Of a DNA stretch of 64,000 nt, positions 25,363 through 33,572 are shown piece after piece. The stretch spans positions 4,101,001 to 4,165,000 of the forward strand of contig NZ_CP036533.1 in assembly GCF_024585265.1 (NCBI RefSeq), written 5' to 3'. The DNA comes from Bradyrhizobium sp. WBAH42. Its GTDB lineage: Bacteria > Pseudomonadota > Alphaproteobacteria > Rhizobiales > Xanthobacteraceae. Positions within the stretch are counted from its first letter, which is position 1. Each line of letters begins with the position of its first letter. Both the position numbers and the translations under genes were made by a program. Under the pieces are notes generated by a model. The model was not told the DNA's origin and did not search any database. It was given only the letters and a program-made list of their open reading frames with translations.

Positions 25363-25687
25363 CGACGCCGGGTGGATTGCCGTCTGCGATCTCGACCGGC
25401 TGAAGGCGGAGACGATCGTCCGCGTCCCCGGATGCGACCTGCTCGTGATCTGGAACGAGGGCGATGTCGTCGCCTGCAAACGTGCATGTCCGCACGAACA
25501 GGCTGATCTGGCCTTGGGGCAGGTGAGCACGGGGCGGCTGTATTGCCCGCGTCACGCGGCATCGTTCGATTTGCGCGATGGCGCGATCACCGCGGGATGG
25601 CCGAGTCCGCCGTTGCGGCTTTATCCGGCGCGGATCATGGGCGAGAAAATCTGGATTGAGCTGCAGGAGCGGCAGCCGGGGCGATGA
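25355..25687 (+). CDS. Rieske-type 2Fe-2S ferredoxin
   Basis: A 110-residue single-domain Rieske protein. Cluster ligands are C45-x-H47 (ACPHEQ) and C64-x2-H67 (YCPRH), 16 residues apart, as in biphenyl-dioxygenase-type ferredoxins and NirD-like proteins. It would carry electrons to an oxygenase or reductase that is not encoded next to it. Start is ambiguous: GTG 25355 gives an eight-base overlap with livF, while ATG 25334 gives 29 bases. It is the last gene of the plus-strand operon that begins at 14749; its stop lies inside the stem of a terminator-like hairpin. Confidence 0.85.
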   Translation: MADDAGWIAVCDLDRLKAETIVRVPGCDLLVIWNEGDVVACKRACPHEQADLALGQVSTGRLYCPRHAASFDLRDGAITAGWPSPPLRLYPARIMGEKIWIELQERQPGR

Positions 25688-25707
25688 TGACATCATGCCC
25701 CTGTTTT
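25678..25707 (+). terminator. rho-independent terminator-like hairpin after the Rieske gene
   Basis: GGGGC (one bulged G) ATGAT pairs with ATCATGCCCC across a three-base loop at 25678-25701, followed by TGTTTT. It ends the plus-strand operon and may also serve the convergent esterase gene. Confidence 0.55.
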
Positions 25708-25811
25708 GCCCGACGAGTCAAAGCGGTCACGACGGTGTCGATGGGCCTTCGAAAAATGTCCCTTTGCAAACAACGGCATCGCTACTGTGCATGGGGTTGT
25801 TTTCGCGAGTC

Positions 25812-26672
25812 TTAGTCCAGCAGCCGCCGCGCGGCCTCCACCAGGACTCCGTCCGGCCGGCGCAGCGCCTCGAGAATGGTGAAATGGTCGGCGCCTTCGA
25901 CCGAGATGAGCTTGCCCGGCGCTCTCTCCGCCACGCGCTTGTCGAAGAGATTGATTGAATCGCAGACCAGCGCCGGCAGCTCGCTGCTGCCATAGGCGAT
26001 GTCGAGGCGCTTCCGGGTGACGGGCAGGCGCAGCGGCGACAGCGTGGCGATCTCCTCGTCGGTCAGCTTCAGCGCATCGTTCAACCCGGTATCGCGGATC
26101 GGCGCGAGATCGTAGACGCCCGAGAGCGCGAGCCCCGCATGGACCCGCGGATGGTCCAGCGCCATCGCAGCAAGATGGGCGCCGGCGGACCAACCCGACA
26201 GCACGACCGGTCCGGCAACGCCGTAGGACGCGCCGTGCGCCGCGAGCCAGTCGAGTGCGCGCGGGATCTCGGCGACGATGTCGGTGAGGGACACCTCGGG
26301 CGCCAGCGAATAGCCGGGGATCGCAACCGACCAGCCATGCGCGGCGACGCCTTCGACCAGCATGGCGAACAGCTCGCGCGAATTGCGCTGCCAGTAGCCG
26401 CCATGCAGGAACACCAGGCAGGGCGCATCAGGCTTGGCGGCCGGGTAGATGTCGATCTTGTTGTTGGCCCGCTCGCCATAGGGCAGGTCGAGATGGGACT
26501 TCAGCGTGCTCCGCATCCGTGCCGAAGCCTCATTGCGCTCGGCGATCAGGGCCGGGCTGTTCCTGACCGCCGCGTTGTTGTCATAGGCCGCGCTGCGCTC
26601 CGCCCGGGACAGCTCGGACCAGTGGTCGCGAGGGTCGAGCGGCCGAATTGTCGAATGAGCGTTCTCAACCAT
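25812..26672 (-). CDS. alpha/beta-hydrolase, arylformamidase/esterase-like
   Basis: The 286-residue protein has the oxyanion motif FLHGGYWQ near residue 90, nucleophile GWSAG, and the final His in GADHFTILEAL. HGGYWQ and the overall layout resemble kynurenine formamidase and carbamate- or formamide-cleaving esterases. It is the third gene of a minus-strand set (MFS transporter, amidase, esterase; gaps of -20 and +24 bases), consistent with successive hydrolysis of an imported amide. Substrate is not known. Confidence 0.85.
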   Translation of the reverse strand: MVENAHSTIRPLDPRDHWSELSRAERSAAYDNNAAVRNSPALIAERNEASARMRSTLKSHLDLPYGERANNKIDIYPAAKPDAPCLVFLHGGYWQRNSRELFAMLVEGVAAHGWSVAIPGYSLAPEVSLTDIVAEIPRALDWLAAHGASYGVAGPVVLSGWSAGAHLAAMALDHPRVHAGLALSGVYDLAPIRDTGLNDALKLTDEEIATLSPLRLPVTRKRLDIAYGSSELPALVCDSINLFDKRVAERAPGKLISVEGADHFTILEALRRPDGVLVEAARRLLD

Positions 26673-26696
26673 GGGAGTCTCCGTTTGCGTCAGGCA

Positions 26697-28064
26697 CTAC
26701 GCTCGCAAGATCGCTTCGATCTCTTGCGCGGCTGCGAGCAGCGAGCGGTCTTGTCCGCGCGCCGCGATGATCTGAAGGCCGAAGGGAAGCCCGCGCTGAT
26801 CCGTTCCGCACGGAATCGAGATCGCCGGGAGGCGGGCATGATTGACGAAGGGCGTGAACACCGCGTGGGCCCGCGGGCTTGCGGCTTTTCCACCGATCAT
26901 ATCAGGGCCGAGCTGCGTCAGCGGCCAGGCGACGCACGGGACGGTCGGCGTCAGCAGCAGGTCGATCTCAGTGAAGAACGCCGCGAAGGCGTTGGCGATC
27001 GCGGTGCTCGCGAGCAGCGCTGCGGCAACGTCGGCACCCGACCAGGAGAGACCTCGCTCGATCTGCTTGGCGATGTCAGGATCGAAGACAGCCGGATCCT
27101 TGCGGAAGGTGTCGCCATGGAGCGCCGCGAGGCCGGCATGCTGCAGCGGCATGATGGCGTCCTCCGCGGCGCCTGCCGGCCAGACGGGATCGCGTCGTGT
27201 GATGCGCAGACCTGCGGCGGAAAGCCGGTCGACGGCGGCGGCGAGGCCATTCGCGACGACGTCGTCGATCGCGGCGTCGAGACCAAGGCGCGGCGAGAAT
27301 GCGATGCGCTGACCGCCGATGTCTTTGGCCTGCTGCGCCACGACGGCAGAATCCGGATCGCGCGGATCGGTGCCGACCATGGCTTCAAAGGCCAGCGCGA
27401 TGTCGGTCGCATCGGATGCGATCGGCGCGATGACGGAGACGCCGAAGAACGGCTCGGCGAAACCTGGCCCATAGGGGATCGCGCCATAGGACGGCTTGAA
27501 GCCGGCGACCCCGACATGGGCCGGCGGCCTGCGGCTGGAGCCGCCCGCATCGGTGCCGATCGCGAGCGGCACCAGGCCGGCCGCAACGGCCGCGGCCGGG
27601 CCGCCCGACGAGCCGCCCGGCGTCAGCGCGGGATCGAGCGGATGTCGCGTCGGCCCGTATAGCTGTGAGGTGGTGACGCCCTTGCAGGCGAACTCGGATG
27701 TCGCGCCGATGCCGACGACGACGGCACCAGCCTTGCGCAGCCGCTCGACCGCGATGGCATCGCGCGGCGCGATGAAGTCGGCGAACAGGCGCGAACCCTG
27801 CGTCACGCGCCAGCCGCCGACCCAGATGTTGTCCTTGACGATCATGGGCACGCCGGCGAGCGGCATGATCTCGCCCATACGCAGGCGATCATCGACCGCC
27901 GCAGCATCGGCCAGCGTGCGTGCAGGATCGATCGTGACGACCGCGTTCAAGGCCTTGGCCGCCTCGATCCGCGCCAGCGCGTCCTTTGCGGTCTCGACGG
28001 CGCTCGTCCGTCCGGCCGCAACATCAGCCGCGATCTCGCGGGCGCTATGTGCTGGCTTTGTCAT
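26697..28064 (-). CDS. amidase-signature family hydrolase
   Basis: The 455-residue enzyme has the Ser-cisSer-Lys triad of the amidase signature family: MIVKDN (Lys), PGGSSGG (cis-Ser) and DAGGSSRRP (nucleophile Ser). The C-terminal GLPFGLQIIA block is also typical. Such enzymes hydrolyse carboxamides, including N-carbamoyl compounds and allophanate. The start overlaps the 3' end of the MFS gene by 20 bases, and the esterase follows after 24 bases. Confidence 0.92.
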   Translation of the reverse strand: MTKPAHSAREIAADVAAGRTSAVETAKDALARIEAAKALNAVVTIDPARTLADAAAVDDRLRMGEIMPLAGVPMIVKDNIWVGGWRVTQGSRLFADFIAPRDAIAVERLRKAGAVVVGIGATSEFACKGVTTSQLYGPTRHPLDPALTPGGSSGGPAAAVAAGLVPLAIGTDAGGSSRRPPAHVGVAGFKPSYGAIPYGPGFAEPFFGVSVIAPIASDATDIALAFEAMVGTDPRDPDSAVVAQQAKDIGGQRIAFSPRLGLDAAIDDVVANGLAAAVDRLSAAGLRITRRDPVWPAGAAEDAIMPLQHAGLAALHGDTFRKDPAVFDPDIAKQIERGLSWSGADVAAALLASTAIANAFAAFFTEIDLLLTPTVPCVAWPLTQLGPDMIGGKAASPRAHAVFTPFVNHARLPAISIPCGTDQRGLPFGLQIIAARGQDRSLLAAAQEIEAILRA

Positions 28065-29253
28065 GGCCTCCCCAGATCAGCGCCACTGTGCCACAGAGGG
28101 CGAGGCACGCCAGGGCGAAGAACGCCATGCCGAGGCTGGCCACGCCATCCAGGATCGACACCAGCGCCGGCGCCGCAAGGAGGCCCACATAGGATGCGGT
28201 CAGCACCGCGCCGGTGGTCTCGCCGATCCGCTCCTGCGGCGCGAGGCGGGCGATCTCGGCGACGAAGACGCCGTTCCAGCCCGACGCCGTCAGGCCGAAC
28301 AATGCGGCAACGATGAATTGCCCGTTGCGGCCGAGCGATGCGCCACCGAGGCCCAGCAGCGCGGCGCAGAAGGCCATGCCGAGGCCGATGACGACGAGAA
28401 CGGCGCGCGAGGCATCGAGGCGCATGGCGACATAGCCCCAGCCGAGCCGGCCGACGAGGCCGCCGGCCTGCGCGCAGGCGAGCGCCATGCCGGCCGCGAT
28501 ATGGCTGAGGCCGAGCTCGCGCGTGCCGAGCGTGACGAAGACCGTGTTGAGCGAGACCTGCATCGCGCTGAACGGCATCGAGGCCAGCGCCAGCATCGCG
28601 ATCCGCCGGTCCGCAATCACCAGCGCCAGCCGCGCGCGGAGATCGAGCTTCGGCGGCGGGGCGACCTTGCCAGCATAGGTCGGCCGCAACCATTCGAACA
28701 GCAAGATCGCCAGCAGCGCCACGGCAGCTACGGCCGCATAGCACCATGCCGGTCCGAACGCGATGGCGATTGCGGGCAGGGCCAGCGAGCCACAGACCGC
28801 GCCGATCTGGTTGCCGGTCTGGCGCACCGAGAACACGAAGGCGCGCCGCTCGGCGGTCACGAGCCGCGCCAGCAGCGCCGCGCTCGCCGGCGTCTCGGGC
28901 CCCATGGCAAGGCCGATGCAGAGGCCTGCCGCCAGCAGGGCGGCGCTCGTTCCGAGCGAAGCCAGTGCCATGCCGACGGCGATGGCCGCCGCGCACAGGC
29001 TCGCGATCCGCAGCGAGCCAACCCGCGCGATGAAGCCGCCGCCCCAGAACGAGGCGGGGATGCCGACCGCGAACACCGCGCAGGAGAACATCGAGAGCTG
29101 CCAGACCTCGATCTGGGCGCGCGGGGCGACCACGCCGGGCGCGAACAAGGCCAGCGCCACGAGGGCCTGAAGCCCGGTCATCGCCCCCAAAGCAGGCAAC
29201 AGAGCCGGCAGCAGCGCGGGCGCTGGCCGAGCGGCCGTGTTTCCGTCTACCAT
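28045..29253 (-). CDS. MFS transporter
   Basis: The 402-residue protein has about 12 hydrophobic segments and the MFS pattern, including a GGGFIARVGSLR loop between segments 2 and 3 and the central break around residues 190-210. It resembles CynX/NimT-like or CarO-type members but not closely enough to name. The ATG at 29253 is 26 bases from the divergent 5-hydroxyisourate hydrolase start. It is first in an operon with an amidase and an esterase, so it probably imports their substrate or exports a product. Confidence 0.88.
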   Translation of the reverse strand: MVDGNTAARPAPALLPALLPALGAMTGLQALVALALFAPGVVAPRAQIEVWQLSMFSCAVFAVGIPASFWGGGFIARVGSLRIASLCAAAIAVGMALASLGTSAALLAAGLCIGLAMGPETPASAALLARLVTAERRAFVFSVRQTGNQIGAVCGSLALPAIAIAFGPAWCYAAVAAVALLAILLFEWLRPTYAGKVAPPPKLDLRARLALVIADRRIAMLALASMPFSAMQVSLNTVFVTLGTRELGLSHIAAGMALACAQAGGLVGRLGWGYVAMRLDASRAVLVVIGLGMAFCAALLGLGGASLGRNGQFIVAALFGLTASGWNGVFVAEIARLAPQERIGETTGAVLTASYVGLLAAPALVSILDGVASLGMAFFALACLALCGTVALIWGGHDKAST

Positions 29254-29279
29254 GGCGGCGTGCTCATGGGAGGAACATT

Positions 29280-29615
29280 GTGGCAGGCGGTATTTCCATT
29301 CACGCGGTCGATGTGGCGAGCGGACGGCCCGCGCAGGGCCTGCGCGTCGAGATCTGGCGGATCGATCCGGAGTCCCAGCGCATCGCCGACGGGCGGCTCG
29401 GCGCAAACGGCGTGCTCGATCATGCCGTCGCGCAAGGCACAGGCGTCACGGCTGGCGAGTACGAGGTGCTGTTTCATCTCGGCGAGTTCTTTGGCGAGCA
29501 CGACGGCTTCCTCACCGTGACGCCGTTCCGCTTTCGCATCAAGAACGTTGACGAGCATTTTCATCTGCCGCTGAAATTCACGCGCTGGGGCTATTCGCTG
29601 TTCCGCGGCGCCTGA
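29280..29615 (+). CDS. uraH: 5-hydroxyisourate hydrolase (transthyretin-like)
   Basis: A 111-residue protein with the transthyretin-related fold. Diagnostic features are the N-terminal SIHAVDVASGRPA with catalytic His, GRLGANG with the catalytic Arg, a VDEHFHLPL His, and the C-terminal YSLFRGA, close to the canonical YRGS. The enzyme converts 5-hydroxyisourate to OHCU in uric acid breakdown. The GTG start at 29280 follows GGGAGGAAC. It stands alone: no OHCU decarboxylase or urate oxidase is in the window, so it works with genes elsewhere. Confidence 0.92.
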   Translation: MAGGISIHAVDVASGRPAQGLRVEIWRIDPESQRIADGRLGANGVLDHAVAQGTGVTAGEYEVLFHLGEFFGEHDGFLTVTPFRFRIKNVDEHFHLPLKFTRWGYSLFRGA

Positions 29616-30434
29616 TCAGTTGGTGAGCCGACGCGACAGGCCGGTGACGCGCTCCATGAGTGCGACCAGCGCGACGGTGGCGATGATCAGCACGCCCGAC
29701 AGCGCGGCGATGGTGACATCCAGCTTGCCTTCGAGATCCTGCCACATCCGGATCGGCAGCATGTCGGTCGCGGCATCGCGCAGGAACAGCGACACCGGCA
29801 CGTTGTCGAAGGACGACATGAAGGCGATGAAGGCGCCGGCGATGATGCCCGGCCGGATCAGCGGCAGCACGATCCTGCGAAAGGTGTAGAGGCGGCTCGC
29901 GCCGAGCACGGCCGAGCTTTCGAGCAGGGTCGGCTCGAGCTGGGCGAGCGCCGCGACCGTGTTGCGCACGACATAGGGCACGCAGACCACGGTGTGGCCG
30001 ATCACCAGCGTCAGCGGCGACACCGGCAGTCCGACCAGCGAGAACAGCATCAGCGCGGCGAGGCCGAAGGCGAGGGCGGGGAGCACCAGCGGCGACATGA
30101 ACAGCGAATCGAGCAGCCGTGCCGACAGCGTCTGTGACCGTGAGATCGCAAGCGCCGCAGCGACGCCGAGAGCGACGGACAGGCCGGTCGCCCACAGCGC
30201 CACGATCAGGCTGTTCTTGGCGGCGAAATGCAGCTGCCAGGCATTCCACAGCTCGACGTACCAGCGCAGCGAATAGCCGGGCGGCGGGAAGCGCAGCGAG
30301 AAGCCGCTGGTGAAGGAGACGATCAGAACCACGAGCGACGGCGCGATGATGATGAGAAGCGCGATCACCGCGATCACAGTCATGACGAGCTCGAAGCTGA
30401 TCGCCTCGAGCGTGCGCTTGCGGCCGCTCATCAT
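29616..30434 (-). CDS. ABC transporter permease, polyamine/PotC-like
   Basis: The 272-residue binding-protein-dependent permease has six hydrophobic segments and the EAA loop LLESSAVLGASRLYTFRRI. It belongs to the spermidine/putrescine-Fe-thiamine group. The start uses an ATGA overlap with the previous permease gene. It is the last gene of the four-gene importer operon 33484-29616 and abuts the convergent 5-hydroxyisourate hydrolase gene without a gap. Confidence 0.92.
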   Translation of the reverse strand: MMSGRKRTLEAISFELVMTVIAVIALLIIIAPSLVVLIVSFTSGFSLRFPPPGYSLRWYVELWNAWQLHFAAKNSLIVALWATGLSVALGVAAALAISRSQTLSARLLDSLFMSPLVLPALAFGLAALMLFSLVGLPVSPLTLVIGHTVVCVPYVVRNTVAALAQLEPTLLESSAVLGASRLYTFRRIVLPLIRPGIIAGAFIAFMSSFDNVPVSLFLRDAATDMLPIRMWQDLEGKLDVTIAALSGVLIIATVALVALMERVTGLSRRLTN

Positions 30435-31294
30435 GCGCCTCCATAGCCGCGCGACATGCGGCCGAGCGTGGTGAACACCGAGACGACCGCGAGCACGGCG
30501 ACCAGGAAGATGATCGAGATCGCGGCCGCGAACGGCCAGTTCTGCAACGTCGAGGCCTGCTGGTAGAGATACATCGGCATGAACAGCATCTGCCCGCCGC
30601 CGATCAGCGACTGGGTGATGAAGGCGGTGATCGCGGCGGCATAGGTCAGCGTGCAGCCGGCGATGACGCCCGGCAGCGATAGCGGCAGCACGATCCGGAA
30701 GAAGGTGCGCCAGCTTCCGGCGCCGAGCGAGCAGGAGGCATCGTCGAGATTGGGATCGATGCGGCCGAGCGCGGTGATCAGCGGCAGCGTCATCAAGGGC
30801 ATCTGCACCTGCGCCAGCGCGATCACCACGCCGAACTGGGTGTAGAGCAGTTTCAGCGGGGTATCGATCAGGCCGAGCGATTGCAGCGTCGCATTGATGA
30901 TGCCCTGCCGCCCCAGGATGACGATCCAGGCGAAGGTGCGGACCACGACGCTGGTCAGAAGCGGCAGCAGCACGATCAGGATGATGATGGTCTGAAGCTT
31001 TGGCCCGACCCGCTGATACAGCCAGGCGATGGGAAAGCCGAGCACGAGGCAGACGGCAGTCACCTCCGCGCCCAGCAGCAGCGTCGAGCCGAGCACGCCA
31101 AGGCTGAAGGGGTCGGTGAGGAAGTGCAGGTATTGGCCGAGCCCCCAATGGAGCCCGGCCGTGTCGTTGTGCAGCGAGAGCCAGAACAGTTGCAGCAGCG
31201 GCGCGACGAAGAAGACCAGGAAGAACAGCGCCAGCGGCGCTGCCAATCCCATTCCGTAGGACGTCACGTCCCGTGATGCCGGCGCTGCGCCCAT
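30431..31294 (-). CDS. ABC transporter permease, polyamine/PotB-like
   Basis: The 287-residue permease has six hydrophobic segments and the EAA motif LDDASCSLGAGSWRTFFRI. It pairs with the downstream permease. It is separated from the substrate-binding protein gene by three bases and overlaps the next gene by four. Confidence 0.92.
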   Translation of the reverse strand: MGAAPASRDVTSYGMGLAAPLALFFLVFFVAPLLQLFWLSLHNDTAGLHWGLGQYLHFLTDPFSLGVLGSTLLLGAEVTAVCLVLGFPIAWLYQRVGPKLQTIIILIVLLPLLTSVVVRTFAWIVILGRQGIINATLQSLGLIDTPLKLLYTQFGVVIALAQVQMPLMTLPLITALGRIDPNLDDASCSLGAGSWRTFFRIVLPLSLPGVIAGCTLTYAAAITAFITQSLIGGGQMLFMPMYLYQQASTLQNWPFAAAISIIFLVAVLAVVSVFTTLGRMSRGYGGA

Positions 31295-31297
31295 AGC

Positions 31298-32344
31298 TCA
31301 GATCTTGATCTCGCGGTTGAAGCGTTCGATCCAGGCCGAGCGCTGCTCGTTGATCTTCTTCCAGTCCTGGAACACGAACTTCTTCTTCAGCTCGGCCGTG
31401 TCCTTGGCCAGCACACGCGCGATCTCTCCGCCCATCGTCACCTTGGAATTGGTCGGCACGATCAGATAGGGCGGGTTCATCAGCGTGGTCTGCACCTCTG
31501 GCGTCAGCGCCGCCTCGATCAGCTTGAAGGCGAGCTCGCGGTTCGGCGAATTCTTGACGATGTGGATCGTGGTCTTGAAGGCGATCGCGCCTTCCTTCGG
31601 CGCCACGAACTCGACCGGCACGCCGCGCGCCTTCAGGATCTGGATGGCGTTGAAATTGCCGGGCGAGATGTCGATCTGGCCCTGCTGGAACAAGGTGGCG
31701 AGCGCGCCGGGATTGGCGGCGACCGCGGCGAGGCTGGGCTTGAGCTCCTCCAGCGCCTTGAAGCCGGGATCGACATTGGCCTCCGAGCCGCCGCGCATCT
31801 TGGCGATCTCGACCAGCCAGCCGGTGCCGAGCGTCGAGTTGAGGTTGGTGATGCCGACGCGGCCCTTGAACTCCGGCTTCCAGAGATCGGCCCAGGAGGT
31901 TGGCGGCGTCTTGACCGCTTCCGGATTGTAGGTGAGGCCGACGACCTGGAAGAACGGTGCAGGGCCCATCGGCTCCTGCGCCTCGGCGATCAGATCTTTG
32001 TAGTACGCGCTCTTCTCGACCGGATAGGGCTCGACCAGATCCTGGCCGACGGCGACGAGGGCGGGGCCGGGATCGTGCAGCATGACGTCGATCGGCGGAT
32101 TTGCTTTCGCCGCGTTGACCTTGGCGATCTGGTCGACCGAGAGCATGGGATCGAGCACCATCGCGGCATCCGCATTGGCTTTGCGGAACGCGGGCACCAG
32201 CACGGCCTTGTGCGCTTCCTCCCAGCTTCCGGTGAAGGTCGCAAACACCAGCGGCCGCGCCTGGGCGAAGCTCAGGCCGGGAAACGCCTTCATGGCCCCG
32301 AGTGTGAGCGCCGTGGTCAGCAGGCTTCTGCGGTTCATGATCAT
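31298..32344 (-). CDS. ABC transporter substrate-binding protein, PotD-like
   Basis: The 348-residue protein starts with an Arg-Arg signal (MNRRSLLTTALTLGAMKAFPG), possibly Tat-exported, with processing near SFAQA. The mature part is a type 2 periplasmic binding protein (VFATFTGSWEEA, VDVMLHDPG-like DVMLHDPG, VGLTYNPEAVK). The ATG at 32344 follows GAGGGGAG. It delivers an unidentified, probably cationic or carboxylate, ligand to the two permeases. Confidence 0.9.
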   Translation of the reverse strand: MIMNRRSLLTTALTLGAMKAFPGLSFAQARPLVFATFTGSWEEAHKAVLVPAFRKANADAAMVLDPMLSVDQIAKVNAAKANPPIDVMLHDPGPALVAVGQDLVEPYPVEKSAYYKDLIAEAQEPMGPAPFFQVVGLTYNPEAVKTPPTSWADLWKPEFKGRVGITNLNSTLGTGWLVEIAKMRGGSEANVDPGFKALEELKPSLAAVAANPGALATLFQQGQIDISPGNFNAIQILKARGVPVEFVAPKEGAIAFKTTIHIVKNSPNRELAFKLIEAALTPEVQTTLMNPPYLIVPTNSKVTMGGEIARVLAKDTAELKKKFVFQDWKKINEQRSAWIERFNREIKI

Positions 32345-32357
32345 GTCAAACTCCCCT

Positions 32358-32399
32358 CTGGACTGGATCTAAAGCGTTCTGGACTGGATCTAAAGCGTT
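32358..32399. repeat. 21-bp perfect tandem duplication
   Basis: CTGGACTGGATCTAAAGCGTT occurs twice in a row (32358-32378 and 32379-32399). The second copy contains the TAG stop codon of the ATPase gene (32390-32392). The duplication widens the gap to the substrate-binding gene and places the same stop-like sequence twice. Confidence 0.9.
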
Positions 32400-33484
32400 G
32401 CGGGAAAGGCATTGGCGAGCGATGGGGCAAGCGGTGCGAGGCGCACCGCCGCGCCGTTCTCCAAAGCTCGCGTCTCGCCGATGCGTGCCTGAGAAACCTT
32501 GACGCCGGACCCGTCGGCCGTGGTGACCTCGTGCACGACGGTGGCGCCGAGCGGCAGCGACATGCCGACGACGCCGGCAAAGCCGGTCTCGTCGCCGACG
32601 AATTGCAGATGCTCGGGGCGGATGCAGACGGTGACGCGGCCGCCTTCGCTGAGTGCACCGCCCGCGGGCCGTGCGATGATCTCCGCGCCGGCATCGAGAC
32701 GCACCTTGGCAGCAGTGCGGTCCGCCGAGACCACGACACCGGGCATGCGGTTAGTGGAGCCGACGAAGGTGTTGACGAATAGCGTCTGCGGACGGTCATA
32801 GACGTCCGATGGCGAGCCGAACTGCTCGAGCTTGCCATGGCTCAGCACGGCGACACGATCGGCCATCGACAGCGCTTCCTCCTGGTCGTGGGTCACGATC
32901 AGCGTGGTGATGCCGGAGACGCGCTGCAGCCGCTTGACCTCGATCTGCATGTCCAGCCGCAAATTCTTGTCGAGCGCGGCGAAGGGTTCGTCGAGCAGCA
33001 GGATCGACGGCTTGATCGCGAGCGCGCGGGCGAGCGCCACGCGCTGCTGCTGGCCACCGGAGAGCTGCCGCGGCAGCCGCTCGGCCATCGCGGGCAATTG
33101 CACCAGCTCCAGCAGGCGCTGTGCCTCGCGCTGGCGTGTCGCCTTGTCGATGCCGCGGGCGGCGAGGCCATAGGCGACGTTCTCGCTGATCGACAGGTGC
33201 GGGAACAGCGCGTAGTTCTGGAACACGATGCCGACGGCGCGCTTGTTCGGCGGCAGCGCATCGACGATGTCGTCGCCGATGATAATCCTCCCTTGCGTCT
33301 GCGCGATGAAGCCCGCGATGATGCGCAGGAGCGTTGTCTTGCCGCAGCCGGAGGGGCCCAGCAGGGCGATGATCTCGCCGCCCTTGATGTCGAGATTGAT
33401 GTTCTCGACCGCAAGCGCGCCACTCGGATACCGGTGGGTGACCGCATCGACGACGAGCGATCGGCCGCTTGGCGCATCAGCCAT
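32390..33484 (-). CDS. ABC transporter ATPase, PotA-like
   Basis: The 364-residue ATPase has Walker A GPSGCGKTT near residue 43, signature LSGGQQQR, Walker B ILLLDEPFAALD, H-loop VTHDQEEA, and a C-terminal TOBE domain from about residue 270 (VCIRPEHLQF). The ATG at 33484 follows GGGAGGC; the frame extends upstream without homology. It is first in the importer operon and divergent from an amidase gene 88 bases away, suggesting joint control. Confidence 0.93.
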   Translation of the reverse strand: MADAPSGRSLVVDAVTHRYPSGALAVENINLDIKGGEIIALLGPSGCGKTTLLRIIAGFIAQTQGRIIIGDDIVDALPPNKRAVGIVFQNYALFPHLSISENVAYGLAARGIDKATRQREAQRLLELVQLPAMAERLPRQLSGGQQQRVALARALAIKPSILLLDEPFAALDKNLRLDMQIEVKRLQRVSGITTLIVTHDQEEALSMADRVAVLSHGKLEQFGSPSDVYDRPQTLFVNTFVGSTNRMPGVVVSADRTAAKVRLDAGAEIIARPAGGALSEGGRVTVCIRPEHLQFVGDETGFAGVVGMSLPLGATVVHEVTTADGSGVKVSQARIGETRALENGAAVRLAPLAPSLANAFPATL

Positions 33485-33572
33485 GGTGTTGCCTCCCGTT
33501 GCTCCCAAGGAGAAAGCAAGTCTTGTGCCCGCACCTGTCGCTTTTCGGCGAGCGCTTTGGCATGGTGGTCCG

